From an uncultured Bacillota bacterium (GTDB lineage: Bacteria > Bacillota_I > Bacilli_A > RFN20 > CAG-826), in NCBI GenBank assembly GCA_949287245.1, contig CASEFL010000008.1, positions 1 to 48,582 on the forward strand: a stretch of 48,582 nt of DNA. Reading direction: 5' to 3'. The notes beneath the pieces were generated by a model. That model was not told the DNA's origin. It did no database searches and saw only the letters and a list, made by a program, of their open reading frames with translations. Made by a program: the position numbers and the translations under genes. Positions 32,617-40,041 of the stretch are shown one piece after another; position 1 is the first letter of the stretch, and every line of letters begins with the position of its first letter.

Positions 32617-33492
32617 TTATTTATCTAGTGTCTCCGCTGATGGGTAGACATAAGATTCTAAATCAGATACGCGAGAGATGATATATCGCGCATGCTTCTT
32701 TACAGCATCTCTTGCGTGTGCCATACAGAAACTTTGTTCTTTATACGCCTCAAACATCGAAATGTCATTGCCTGAATCACCAACAACCACTATATCTTGA
32801 GGAGAAATTCCTCTTTTTTCTAGATAAAGTTGAATTCCGTTGCTTTTTGTAACTCCGGCATAGGTGATTTCAATTGCTTGATCGCTCCAAGAAAATTCAA
32901 ATTCAGGATACCGTTCACGAAGCACTTTATTCACTTCTTTTGCCACATTCGCAGCCTTACCAAAAGCACCAAAAATAAACATTGCTTTGTAAACGTCTGA
33001 AGATAAAATTTCTTCTTCAAAAATCTCATTACTCCAAATTACAGGCTCCCGATAAACGCCATTTGTATAGGTATAAACATCATAAATTGCCCGGTGAAAA
33101 GACTTTACAGCACTTTTCGGAATGACCATATTTCGATGTTTACAAAAAAGCATAGGGATTTTAATGGGAAATTGTTCCATAGCTTCTTTTAACATCTTTA
33201 AAAATGCTGCACCAGGCAATGTTTTTTCAAAAATTAATTCATCATCTAAGATAACAAAAGCCCCGTTGCAACCAACAATATCAATACAACGCCCTAATTT
33301 TTTCCCCAGTTTTTGCCCATATAGCATTGTACGACCAGTAACCAAAAGAAAATGACCACCATCCTCCAAATAGCGTTCCATAAAAGCGCGATTCTTCTTA
33401 GGAATCATAGAGATTCTCTTTTTTGGATAGAACAGAGTCCCATCAAGGTCACAAGCAATCACACTTTTTATCGGCTTCACGTCTTTAATCAT
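32617..33492 (-). CDS. HAD hydrolase, Cof type
   Basis: 291 residues with intact motifs: CDLDGTLF (nucleophile Asp at about 15), TGRTMLYG, a Lys in the GVTKSNG segment and GDSGNDISMF. The large cap fits the Cof (IIB) class. It is a second, divergent member beside the one at 27.4 kb. No ribosome site is visible before the ATG, which lies 21 nt after the zeta-like gene, so translation may depend on read-through. The substrate is unknown. Confidence 0.87.
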   Translation of the reverse strand: MIKDVKPIKSVIACDLDGTLFYPKKRISMIPKKNRAFMERYLEDGGHFLLVTGRTMLYGQKLGKKLGRCIDIVGCNGAFVILDDELIFEKTLPGAAFLKMLKEAMEQFPIKIPMLFCKHRNMVIPKSAVKSFHRAIYDVYTYTNGVYREPVIWSNEIFEEEILSSDVYKAMFIFGAFGKAANVAKEVNKVLRERYPEFEFSWSDQAIEITYAGVTKSNGIQLYLEKRGISPQDIVVVGDSGNDISMFEAYKEQSFCMAHARDAVKKHARYIISRVSDLESYVYPSAETLDK

Positions 33493-33513
33493 ATCAAATT
33501 TAAAAAGAAAAGG

Positions 33514-34017
33514 TTATTCGCCTTCTGCTTCTCTTTTTAAGGAAATAATTGCTGTTGCCAATTCTTCCTCTTTCATTGTTTTCGGTTCATAAGCAGATAC
33601 AAACTCAAGATCTTTAAAGTTCTTTAAAAAGAAAACTAGATCAAAAGATTGGATACAAGAGGCTAACCCCTTATACGTGTAGGAATAAGAGGCTTCAATT
33701 TCGTTTTCATTAAAATTATTTTTATTCACAATAGATTTTGAAAAACTACGATAATAAGCGAGTTTTGAGCCTGTAAATAAATAATATAAAGTAAGACGAT
33801 ATCCAAGTTTTTCAAGTTGTTTAATTTTCAACACTTCATCTGGAGATAAACTTAAAATCGTGACAAAAGAACGTTTGCTTTTGGTCCCATCTTCTAATTT
33901 TCGATATGGGAAATCCAGGGCAAAAGAATGCCGAAAATTTCCTAAAAAAGCATGTCGACCTGAAGCGATTCCTCCAGCAATAACAACACATTGAGGTTTT
34001 TCTTTGTTATTTGCCAT
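33514..34017 (-). CDS. degenerate zeta-toxin-like P-loop protein
   Basis: 167 residues. The start CVVIAGGIASGRHAFL has the shape of a zeta-toxin (UDP-GlcNAc kinase) P-loop, but the GK(S/T) end is GRH, so ATP binding is doubtful. The middle (LEKLGYRLTLYYLFTGSKLA, then IEASYSYTYKGLASCIQSFD) follows the family plan of a strand, a short helix and an RY-like helix before the D-rich strand, with many catalytic residues changed. It overlaps the 99-residue gene upstream by 11 nt. It could be a tamed toxin, a pseudokinase or a different small P-loop family; the call is tentative. Confidence 0.45.
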   Translation of the reverse strand: MANNKEKPQCVVIAGGIASGRHAFLGNFRHSFALDFPYRKLEDGTKSKRSFVTILSLSPDEVLKIKQLEKLGYRLTLYYLFTGSKLAYYRSFSKSIVNKNNFNENEIEASYSYTYKGLASCIQSFDLVFFLKNFKDLEFVSAYEPKTMKEEELATAIISLKREAEGE

Positions 34018-34306
34018 ACTTTTTCACCTCATTGAAAGGGATTTTCCTTATAAACCCATTTCGATAAGAAAAACATATGTCCGCTCCTTCTCGGTACACT
34101 AAAGGGACCCCGGCTTCGTAACATAAACGCTTAGCCTCATCAAAAAGGAAAGGCTTTCCTTCACCTGTAAGGGAAAGCAAATATTTTTTATACGCCTCTG
34201 AACCTGCTACCCCTAAATATTTGGTGATTAGTTTGCCGTTTTCCCTATGCATTAGATAGTAATAGTCTTTTCCGTTAATTCTTTTTAATGACAATGTTTC
34301 CTTCAT
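34007..34306 (-). CDS. small unknown protein paired with the zeta-like gene
   Basis: 99 residues, basic (many Lys/Arg/Tyr). The N-terminus INGKDYYYLMHRENGKLITKYLG is similar to a short segment seen at the start of some Fic, zeta and transposase-linked proteins (GKxYYYL...GKxxxKYLG), possibly nucleic-acid binding. The rest has no known motif. The overlap with the next gene suggests a two-gene unit, perhaps antitoxin and toxin-like. No ribosome site and no convincing promoter was seen. Confidence 0.6.
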   Translation of the reverse strand: MKETLSLKRINGKDYYYLMHRENGKLITKYLGVAGSEAYKKYLLSLTGEGKPFLFDEAKRLCYEAGVPLVYREGADICFSYRNGFIRKIPFNEVKKYGK

Positions 34307-34443
34307 ATTAACTACTTTTTATTTTTGTTGTTATTGCCTAATATCGACATTTTAACAAATATTTTTCTGTCACCCTTCCGTGCCTATTATTTAACCACAT
34401 TATTTATAAACATAGTTATAACTTATTAATAATATAAAATTTT

Positions 34444-34474
34444 AAAAAAGAAAAAGGCACGCTTTCACGTGCCT
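34444..34474 (-). terminator. terminator of hpf
   Basis: Minus strand AGGCACG-6-CGTGCCT followed by TTTTTCTTTTTT. Confidence 0.88.
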
Positions 34475-34491
34475 AAGATAGCTAACTTAAC

Positions 34492-35055
34492 TTAATTCAT
34501 GCTATCAAGTTTATTTTCAACTTGAATTACACCATAGCCACCGTCTAAACGTTTATAGGCGACAGAAATTTCTTCGTCATCTGCATCAAGATAAACAAAG
34601 AAGGTGTGTCCTAAAGCATCCATTCTTGTAATGGCGTCATCAAGAGTCATTGGTTCTAGATAAATGCTTTTTGTACGAACAACTTCTTCTTCATCATCTT
34701 CTTCAACTTCTTCTTCAATATTTTGTAAAGCAAGAAGCTGTCCAATACCAAGACGACCATTGTGACCACGGTTCATCCGTGTTTTAAGACGACGCATTTG
34801 ATCCTCAAGTTTATCGACAGCAAGATCCACAGCAGCGTATAAATCGTTATTTCGAACTTCAGTACGGAAATCCATTTCTTTTGTGAAAATTGTGATTTCA
34901 ACTTTTGCCCCTACTTTATAGGATTGCACAACTGCACGACAAAGAACTTCATCATTAATAACGAAGTATTTCTCCATCCGCTGCATCTTCTCTTGGATGT
35001 AAGCCGAAATCGAATCGGTCACATCAATGTTTTTACCGATAATTGTGTATTTCAT
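34492..35055 (-). CDS. hpf: long-form ribosome hibernation promoting factor
   Basis: 187 residues. It pairs 70S ribosomes into inactive 100S dimers in stationary phase. The N-terminal HPF/RaiA domain (about 1-100: IIGKNIDVTDSISAYIQEK, VDLAVDKLEDQMRRLK) is joined by an acidic linker (EEEVEEDDEEEVV) to the dimerisation domain (LEPMTLDDAITRMDALGHTFFVYLD, KRLDGGYGVIQ). AGGAG lies before the ATG. A stem-loop precedes the ribosome site, and a cre-like box lies above the promoter, suggesting carbon control. Confidence 0.95.
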   Translation of the reverse strand: MKYTIIGKNIDVTDSISAYIQEKMQRMEKYFVINDEVLCRAVVQSYKVGAKVEITIFTKEMDFRTEVRNNDLYAAVDLAVDKLEDQMRRLKTRMNRGHNGRLGIGQLLALQNIEEEVEEDDEEEVVRTKSIYLEPMTLDDAITRMDALGHTFFVYLDADDEEISVAYKRLDGGYGVIQVENKLDSMN

Positions 35056-35067
35056 TGTTTTTCTCCT

Positions 35068-35085
35068 AAGAGGAATAATCCTCTT
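35068..35085 (-). promoter_or_regulatory. stem-loop in the hpf leader
   Basis: Minus-strand AAGAGGA-TTAT-TCCTCTT, a perfect 7-bp hairpin whose base is 1 nt from the GGAG ribosome site. It could shield or expose that site. Confidence 0.5.
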
Positions 35086-35132
35086 TCCACATCTCTATTT
35101 TATAAAGAAACAAAGAAAAGAAAAGGGCGATA

Positions 35133-35146
35133 AGGAAGCGCTTTCA
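35133..35146 (-). promoter_or_regulatory. cre-like (CcpA) site upstream of hpf
   Basis: Minus strand TGAAAGCGCTTCCT matches the consensus TGNAANCGNNNNCW. It lies about 30 bp above a -10 (TAAAAT, 35102-35097), the place where CcpA activates rather than represses. No ccpA gene is in the window. Confidence 0.45.
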
Positions 35147-35164
35147 ATTTTTTTACGTTTTCTT

Positions 35165-36328
35165 TTATTTTTTACTTAAAAAATCCGTAATTTTTGTTAC
35201 TTTGTCTAATCTTTCCCAAGGAAGATTTAAATCTGGACGACCAAAGGCGCCATAAATCGCCGTAGGTTGATAAAGAATCCCGTCTCTTAAGCCAAGTTCT
35301 TTAATAATCATCCCTGGGCGACAATCAAAGAATTTTTCGATCGCTTCTAAAATTAAAGCATCATCGTAGTGGCTTGTGTGGAAAGTGGAAAAACCAATCG
35401 ACATAGGCTCTGCTCTGCCAATAGCATAAGACAATTGAACCTCTAAACGGTCTGCTACACCTGCAGCAACAAGATTCTTAGCAATATAACGAGCGTAATA
35501 AGAAGCGCTGCGGTCAACTTTACTAGGATCTTTTCCTGAAAAAGCGCCACCTCCATGTCTAGATGCTCCGCCATAAGTGTCCACAATAAGTTTTCTCCCC
35601 GTTAAGCCTGTATCACCCATTGGACCGCCAATAACAAAACGACCTGTAGGGTTAATATAAATTTCAAAGTCTTCATTCATATGAAAACTTCTCGCCACAG
35701 GTTTCATAATGTTCTCAACAAGATAGGAACGAAATTCTTCAACAGAGATATCTGGGTCATGCTGACAAGACATTAAAACTTTATAAAGTTTTGGTTTTTT
35801 TGGATCTTCATAATCAATCGTTACCTGACTTTTCATATCAGGTCTAGCATGAGGAAATAATCCTTTCTTTCGGTATTCACTAGCTACACGAACAAGTTTT
35901 TGAGCAATAGAAATGGGTAGTGGCATATATCCTTCCGTTTCATTTGTGGCGTAACCAAACATTATTCCTTGGTCGCCGGCACCCATTTCCTCTGGATGAG
36001 TACGCTCAACTCCTCTTGCAATGTCAGGCGATTGTTCTTTTACACGAACATCAATTTGACATGTATCGGCACCAATTCCTAACGTAGGAGAAACGTAACC
36101 AATATTTCTTAATACATTTCTCGCAATGTTTTCATAATCAATTTTTGCTTTGGTAGTAACTTCACCACCAATTAAGATATATTCTGTTGTAGCAAATACT
36201 TCAAAAGCAGTGTGTGAGTTTGAATCTTCTTTTAAAGCGGCATCTAATAAAGCGTCCGCAATTTGATCACAAACTTTATCGGGATGTCCTTCACTTACGG
36301 CTTCACTTGTCAATAAATTACTTTTCAT
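35165..36328 (-). CDS. metK: S-adenosylmethionine synthetase
   Basis: 387 residues. It makes SAM from methionine and ATP. Seen: GHPDKVCDQIADALLD (residues 15-30), GAGDQGIMFGYA (methionine and ATP loop), GGAFSGKDPSKVDRS (phosphate loop), and IGRAEP. Full length with no odd residues. It is preceded by a SAM-sensing riboswitch with its own terminator, so the gene is shut off when SAM is abundant. GGAGAGG provides the ribosome site. hpf follows on the same strand, but its own promoter lies between. Confidence 0.98.
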   Translation of the reverse strand: MKSNLLTSEAVSEGHPDKVCDQIADALLDAALKEDSNSHTAFEVFATTEYILIGGEVTTKAKIDYENIARNVLRNIGYVSPTLGIGADTCQIDVRVKEQSPDIARGVERTHPEEMGAGDQGIMFGYATNETEGYMPLPISIAQKLVRVASEYRKKGLFPHARPDMKSQVTIDYEDPKKPKLYKVLMSCQHDPDISVEEFRSYLVENIMKPVARSFHMNEDFEIYINPTGRFVIGGPMGDTGLTGRKLIVDTYGGASRHGGGAFSGKDPSKVDRSASYYARYIAKNLVAAGVADRLEVQLSYAIGRAEPMSIGFSTFHTSHYDDALILEAIEKFFDCRPGMIIKELGLRDGILYQPTAIYGAFGRPDLNLPWERLDKVTKITDFLSKK

Positions 36329-36347
36329 AAATTCCTCTCCTGGCTAT

Positions 36348-36475
36348 AAAAAAGCCCCTCCCCGAAGGAGGGAATGCCCTCCAGACATCGTTCCGGCGGG
36401 GACCGGCTGAGCAGAGCACTTACCACTAAGGGAGTTGCTAGTGCGTCATTGCCCAAAACGCACTTCTTGATGTCT
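36348..36475 (-). promoter_or_regulatory. SAM riboswitch (S-box/SAM-I type variant) with terminator
   Basis: P1 is AGACATC (36475-36469) with GATGTCT (36389-36383). Inside follow ATCAAGA, a P2 stem AGTGCG/CGCACT with GGGCAATGA, then GCAACT, AGTGCTCTGCTCAGC, a CCGG/CCGG hairpin and GGAACGATG. These match the SAM-I core order (ATCAAGA, GGCCCgATGA, GGCAACC, GGTGCTAAnTCCAGC, GAAAGAT) with changes. After P1, CCCTCC-5-GGAGGG and a T run form a terminator (36372-36348). An upstream GGAGGG (36382-36377) can pair with the same CCCTCC as antiterminator. The -10 TATAAT is at 36493-36488. Confidence 0.8.
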
Positions 36476-36520
36476 TTTGTGACCTAGATTATAAAAAGAA
36501 AAAGAGGGAGGAAAAAGAGA

Positions 36521-36546
36521 AAAATAAAAGTCCCTTTTATGGGACT
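36521..36546 (-). terminator. terminator of the pduL-TSCPD operon
   Basis: Minus strand AGTCCC-6-GGGACT followed by TTTTATTTTT. The stem overlaps the last gene's stop codon. Confidence 0.82.
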
Positions 36547-36808
36547 ATTTAGAAAGAGAAGAAAGAAAGTACGCTAATTGATCAGGGCAACTTGTAATTT
36601 TATTTCTTGAACCGCGACAAGCAATTCCTTTAAGCAAAGAAGAAACTTCATCAACATTTCTCCCTTGAACAAGACGCGCAATACCTTGTAAGTTGCCGTG
36701 ACATCCGCCAACAACTTCTAAAGATTCGATAATACCTTCTTCTGAAACGCGAATGATCATTTCGCGCGAGCAAACATTTTGAGGCTGAAAACGATATTCT
36801 TTACCCAT
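36545..36808 (-). CDS. TSCPD domain protein
   Basis: 87 residues, full length for the TSCPD (TIGR03905) family. The domain is named after its Thr-Ser-Cys-Pro-Asp motif, here SCPDQL near residue 73. Other family features: VCSREM (Cys near 13), GGCHGNLQGI, and CRGSRNKITSCPD. The conserved cysteines suggest metal or nucleotide binding, as in class II ribonucleotide reductase tails where the domain also occurs. It starts on the last base of pduL, so the two are co-translated. Its physiological role is unknown. Confidence 0.85.
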   Translation of the reverse strand: MGKEYRFQPQNVCSREMIIRVSEEGIIESLEVVGGCHGNLQGIARLVQGRNVDEVSSLLKGIACRGSRNKITSCPDQLAYFLSSLSK

Positions 36809-37419
36809 TAATCAACAATTTCCCCATAAATTGTGCCTGCTGCATTGGCCGCATTGCTTTCATCGGTATCAATATGCATCGCTAAGGAGAATTTCTCACT
36901 CACACGAATCACAACATCATCGAAAATGGTTTTGCGTCCTTCTCCAGGAACTAAAACTTTAACAATCTGACCATTTTCTACCCCAAATTCTTTTACATCT
37001 TCCGGGGTCATATGAATATGTCTTTTGGCAATAATGCAGCCTTCTTTTAATTCCACTTTTCTTCCATTCAGTGGATTGGCAATTGTTAAAGGAGCAGAAC
37101 CATCTAAATCACCGCTTTCACGAATAGGAGCTTTCACTCCTAAAGTACGAGCATCAGTAGCAGATATTTCAATTTGATCTGCTTTTCGTGTTGGTCCTAA
37201 AATCGAAACACCCTTAATCATCCGTTCTTTTCCTGTTTTTGGATTGATTGGACCAATAAGATCAAGACGTGTATTCGTAACAAACTGCCCAGGTTGACTT
37301 AAAGGAGCACGAACTTCTAATGCATAATGAGTGCCCTCTTCCACTCCCATTAAGTAATCTAATGTCTCTTGCGTAAGGTGAATGTGACGAGCACTTGTTT
37401 CAACTAGAATTTTCTTCAT
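36808..37419 (-). CDS. pduL: phosphate propanoyltransferase (PduL-type phosphotransacylase)
   Basis: 203 residues from ATG 37419. It exchanges phosphate and CoA on short acyl groups, probably acetyl in this setting. The His metal sites are visible: SARHIHLT (about 11-18), AKRHIHMTPED, and MHIDTDESNAA. No microcompartment targeting helix is seen and no Pdu shell genes are near, so it most likely acts as the cytoplasmic phosphotransacetylase. The start follows GAGG by 5 nt; an earlier in-frame ATG at 37443 is rejected. The promoter is shared back-to-back with mgtE. Confidence 0.9.
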   Translation of the reverse strand: MKKILVETSARHIHLTQETLDYLMGVEEGTHYALEVRAPLSQPGQFVTNTRLDLIGPINPKTGKERMIKGVSILGPTRKADQIEISATDARTLGVKAPIRESGDLDGSAPLTIANPLNGRKVELKEGCIIAKRHIHMTPEDVKEFGVENGQIVKVLVPGEGRKTIFDDVVIRVSEKFSLAMHIDTDESNAANAAGTIYGEIVD

Positions 37420-37446
37420 AAATACCTCTTTTTTATTTTTCAAAGT

Positions 37447-37453
37447 TATTATA
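37447..37453. promoter_or_regulatory. overlapping divergent -10 elements of mgtE and pduL
   Basis: Plus TATTAT (37447-37452) and minus TATAAT (37453-37448) overlap by 5 bp, in a GTATAATAAC context also present at 25.24 kb. Neither has a strong -35. Confidence 0.45.
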
Positions 37454-37503
37454 CTTACATCCCCTTAAAAGGGATATTGATATACCAAGAAAGGAGGAAA
37501 AAT

Positions 37504-39009
37504 ATGAACGAAAAAGAAAATTTAGAACAAGAAAATCCAACCTTACATCAAGATAACTTTGTCGAAGATGGAATTTTTATTACGACTATTACACCAGAAG
37601 AACTAGAAAAGGCAATTCGTGAAAAGAAAAAAGAATACCTTAACGAAATGACCGAAAAAGTTCCTGATGTTGATATCGCAGAGGCTATGGATAAGTTAGA
37701 TTCTTCTCTTATCATTCAGCTATTCCGCCTTTTAAAAAATAAAGATGCTGCTACTTTATTTGATGATTTATCGCAAGAAGCACAAGAAACTCTTATTAAG
37801 ACAATGACCGGGGCAGAACTGGCTACCTTACTCAACGATCAATCTGCTGACGATGTTGTTGATGCCTTAGACGGAATGCCAGCCAACCTAGTTAAAAAAG
37901 TACTAAGTGTTGTCTCTAGCGAAATGCGTAACGACCTCAATCAACTTCTTGGATATAAAGAAGATACTGCTGGCGCAATTATGACAACGGAATATTTAGA
38001 GTTCCGTGGGGATGTTAGCGTTAGCCAATGTATGGCCACCATACGAGAAAAAGGAAAGAAAGCGGAAACTGTCTATACTTTATTTATCCGCGATGAGAAA
38101 AGAAAATTTATTGGTACGGTCGATTTAGATGACCTTATTTTTGCCAACCCAGAAGCGAAATTGGAAGATATTATGAATCGCGACGCACCTTTTTGTTTAA
38201 CAAATACTGATCAAGAAGACGTAGGTAACTTATTCCGTCGATATAAATTAAACGCGATTGCCGTAACCAATAGCGATCAATGCCTTGTGGGTATTGTTAC
38301 TGGTGATGATGCAGTAGATGTCATGACCAAAGAAGCAACGGAAGACATTGAAAATTTAAATCAAGTTGGACATATGGAGGACGCTTATTTAGAAACACAT
38401 CCCTTTAAAATGGCCAAAAAATGTGCACCTTGGATTATTGTCTTGCTAATCTTGGGCACTTTCTCCTCTATGGTCTTATCAAGTTTCCAAGCATCTATAG
38501 CTGTTTTGCCCGTTCTAGCCGCCTTTGTTCCTGTAATTACGGATACTGGCGGAAATGCCGGAGGACAAACAATTGCCTTAATGATTCGCGGATTAGCCCT
38601 TAAAGAATTTCGCCCAAAAGATTTTCTAAAACTGATTTGGCAAGAATTAAGAAGCGCTCTTTTAATCGGAGTAATCGTCTCCGCATTTGGTTTTCTTTGG
38701 TTTACGATGGAACAATATTTTGGAATTGTTCTTGTTGATGCAGATTCCCAAGCAAGCATATGGAATGGTGCTTGTTGGACACTAGAATTCGCAACAAATG
38801 CTTTCCGCGTATCCGGTGTATTAGCACTTACCTTATTTATTGTCATTATTCTTAGTAAATTAATTGCTGTCACTCTCACGATGATTCCTGCTGCTTTAAA
38901 AAAGGATCCGGCAATTATTGGGCAACCCTTATTAACCACAGTAATTGATATAACTGGTTTGCTTGTTTATTTTGCTATTGCTGAGGTTATGATTTTAAAT
39001 TTCCTATAA
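37504..39009 (+). CDS. mgtE: MgtE family magnesium transporter
   Basis: 501 residues from ATG 37504, which follows AAGGAGG by 6 nt. An N-terminal acidic helical domain (about 25-145: SADDVVDALDGMP) and two CBS domains (about 150-275) act as the Mg sensor. Five membrane helices (about 305-500) follow, with PVITDTGGNAGGQ and the conserved late helices forming the pore. Full length. No M-box Mg riboswitch is in the short leader; only a small CCCTT/AAGGG repeat (37462-37473) is there. No terminator was found after it. Confidence 0.94.
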   Translation: MNEKENLEQENPTLHQDNFVEDGIFITTITPEELEKAIREKKKEYLNEMTEKVPDVDIAEAMDKLDSSLIIQLFRLLKNKDAATLFDDLSQEAQETLIKTMTGAELATLLNDQSADDVVDALDGMPANLVKKVLSVVSSEMRNDLNQLLGYKEDTAGAIMTTEYLEFRGDVSVSQCMATIREKGKKAETVYTLFIRDEKRKFIGTVDLDDLIFANPEAKLEDIMNRDAPFCLTNTDQEDVGNLFRRYKLNAIAVTNSDQCLVGIVTGDDAVDVMTKEATEDIENLNQVGHMEDAYLETHPFKMAKKCAPWIIVLLILGTFSSMVLSSFQASIAVLPVLAAFVPVITDTGGNAGGQTIALMIRGLALKEFRPKDFLKLIWQELRSALLIGVIVSAFGFLWFTMEQYFGIVLVDADSQASIWNGACWTLEFATNAFRVSGVLALTLFIVIILSKLIAVTLTMIPAALKKDPAIIGQPLLTTVIDITGLLVYFAIAEVMILNFL

Positions 39010-39144
39010 AATATTCGAGTTTTGCATTGATTATTTGATTTTTACACATATTTTTTAGAAAGAGATTATTCATAAAGAGACTTAGAAAAAAGAAAATTCA
39101 AACCCCTTAAAGGTAAAAATAAGTCAGGAAACTTACAAAAATGA

Positions 39145-39173
39145 TTGCGAGAACGTTGCGAAAGTCCTAATAT
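39145..39173 (+). promoter_or_regulatory. promoter of tRNA-Leu(GAG)
   Basis: TTGCGA-17-TAATAT, 9 nt before the tRNA. Confidence 0.75.
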
Positions 39174-39182
39174 GGCATCCGC

Positions 39183-39267
39183 CGCGGGAATGGCGGAATT
39201 GGTAGACGCGTACGTTTGAGGGGCGTATGGAGCAATCCATGCCAGTTCGATTCTGGTTTCCCGCACC
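39183..39267 (+). tRNA. tRNA-Leu(GAG)
   Basis: Acceptor GCGGGAA/TTCCCGC, A and an encoded CCA (39265-39267). The anticodon stem TACGT/GCGTA holds loop TTGAGGG with anticodon GAG. Long variable arm and TTCGATT T-loop. Confidence 0.95.
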
Positions 39268-39280
39268 AAAGGCAAAATAA

Positions 39281-39307
39281 AGGACCATCAATGATGGCCC
39301 TTTTTTA
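39281..39307 (+). terminator. terminator of tRNA-Leu(GAG)
   Basis: GGACCATCA-A-TGATGGCCC with one A-C mismatch, followed by TTTTTTT. The convergent DtxR-family gene ends at its T run. Confidence 0.8.
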
Positions 39308-39688
39308 TTTCTTTAATAAAAGTATATGACGCTTGATTGCTTGAAAACTTTCTTCCGATAAATCGTGTTCAATTTTACAAGCATCTTCTTTTGCTAATTC
39401 GGGAGTTACACCTAAATGAATTAAAGCGTCTTGTAAAACCAAATGCCGTTCGTAAACTTTTTCTGCAATCTCTCGCCCAAGAGGAGTTAAAAGGAGGTAA
39501 CCATTTTTATCTACTTCAACATAGCCTCCTTCTCGAAATCTTTTAATTGCGACAGAAACGCTTGGTTTGGAAAAACCTAAACTATTCGCTAAATCAATTG
39601 ACCGAACGTTCCCTATCTTTTTTTCAAGCATTAAGATGCGTTCAAGGTAATCCTCTTGCGATTCATGAATATGCATTTTTTCTTCCAT
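39305..39688 (-). CDS. DtxR/MntR-family metal-dependent repressor
   Basis: 127 residues: winged helix (about 7-70, with SKPSVSVAIKRF as recognition helix) and dimerisation domain, without the C-terminal SH3 part. Metal ligands by pattern: D13, E16, H82, C104, E107, H108. Asp at the first place is as in MntR, but Cys104 (DACKIEH) is as in iron-type DtxR/IdeR, so the metal may be iron. It is divergent from the feo operon and both sides carry matching operator boxes, so iron(II) uptake and autoregulation are the likely jobs. ATG lies 6 nt after TATAAA, with no true ribosome site. Confidence 0.87.
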   Translation of the reverse strand: MEEKMHIHESQEDYLERILMLEKKIGNVRSIDLANSLGFSKPSVSVAIKRFREGGYVEVDKNGYLLLTPLGREIAEKVYERHLVLQDALIHLGVTPELAKEDACKIEHDLSEESFQAIKRHILLLKK

Positions 39689-39694
39689 AACCTA

Positions 39695-39722
39695 TTTATA
39701 AAGTTTTATTAAAAATATTCAA
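39695..39722 (-). promoter_or_regulatory. promoter of the DtxR-family gene
   Basis: Minus strand TTGAAT-16-TATAAA, ending 6 nt before the ATG. Confidence 0.6.
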
Positions 39723-39724
39723 TT

Positions 39725-39740
39725 GTTAGTTATGCCTAAC
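39725..39740. promoter_or_regulatory. DtxR-family operator box 1
   Basis: GTTAGTTATGCCTAAC is an imperfect palindrome of the TTAGGC...GCCTAA kind used by DtxR-family regulators. It is 2 bp above the regulator gene's -35. Confidence 0.7.
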
Positions 39741-39747
39741 TTTTTTC

Positions 39748-39775
39748 TTGTTTTTCTTTCAAGGGAGAGTATATT
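39748..39775 (+). promoter_or_regulatory. promoter of the feo operon
   Basis: TTGTTT-16-TATATT between the two operator boxes. Confidence 0.6.
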
Positions 39776-39782
39776 TTGTTTG

Positions 39783-39798
39783 GTTAGCTATGCCTAAC
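39783..39798. promoter_or_regulatory. DtxR-family operator box 2
   Basis: GTTAGCTATGCCTAAC differs from box 1 by one base and covers the expected transcription start of feoA. Confidence 0.75.
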
Positions 39799-39810
39799 TA
39801 AGGAGGATTT

Positions 39811-40029
39811 ATGCCTTTATTCATTGCTCCAGTCGGCGTTAATTTGAAAGTCATTAACATCAAACTTGAAACAAAAACAAAAAAACATTTACAAAATCTT
39901 GGTTTAACCATTGATTCAATTATTCAGATTGTAAGCCAAGAAGGTCGCGGAACTGTTTTAAATCTGCTCGGTTCGCGCGTTGCTTTAGATCATGATTTGG
40001 CCTCAAAAATTTATGTTTCTACTTTATAA
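39811..40029 (+). CDS. feoA: FeoA domain protein
   Basis: 72 residues, one SH3-like FeoA domain: KVINIKLETKTKKHLQNLGL, then GTVLNLLGSRVALDHDLASKIYV. FeoA is a small cytoplasmic partner of the iron(II) transporter FeoB. AAGGAGG lies 4 nt before the ATG. This is the first of two feoA copies, and the more divergent one: it lacks the APLGDP segment seen in the second. Confidence 0.9.
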   Translation: MPLFIAPVGVNLKVINIKLETKTKKHLQNLGLTIDSIIQIVSQEGRGTVLNLLGSRVALDHDLASKIYVSTL

Positions 40030-40041
40030 GAAAGGATTTTT

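Noticed and set aside
36341-36500. metK leader as a T-box or SAM-III (SMK) element
   Set aside because: No T-box sequence (GGTGGNACCGCG type) is present, and the ribosome site is not part of the fold as in SAM-III; the motif order fits SAM-I better.
37420-37503. Mg riboswitch (M-box) before mgtE
   Set aside because: The leader is under 60 nt and holds only a 5-bp repeat, far too short for an M-box.
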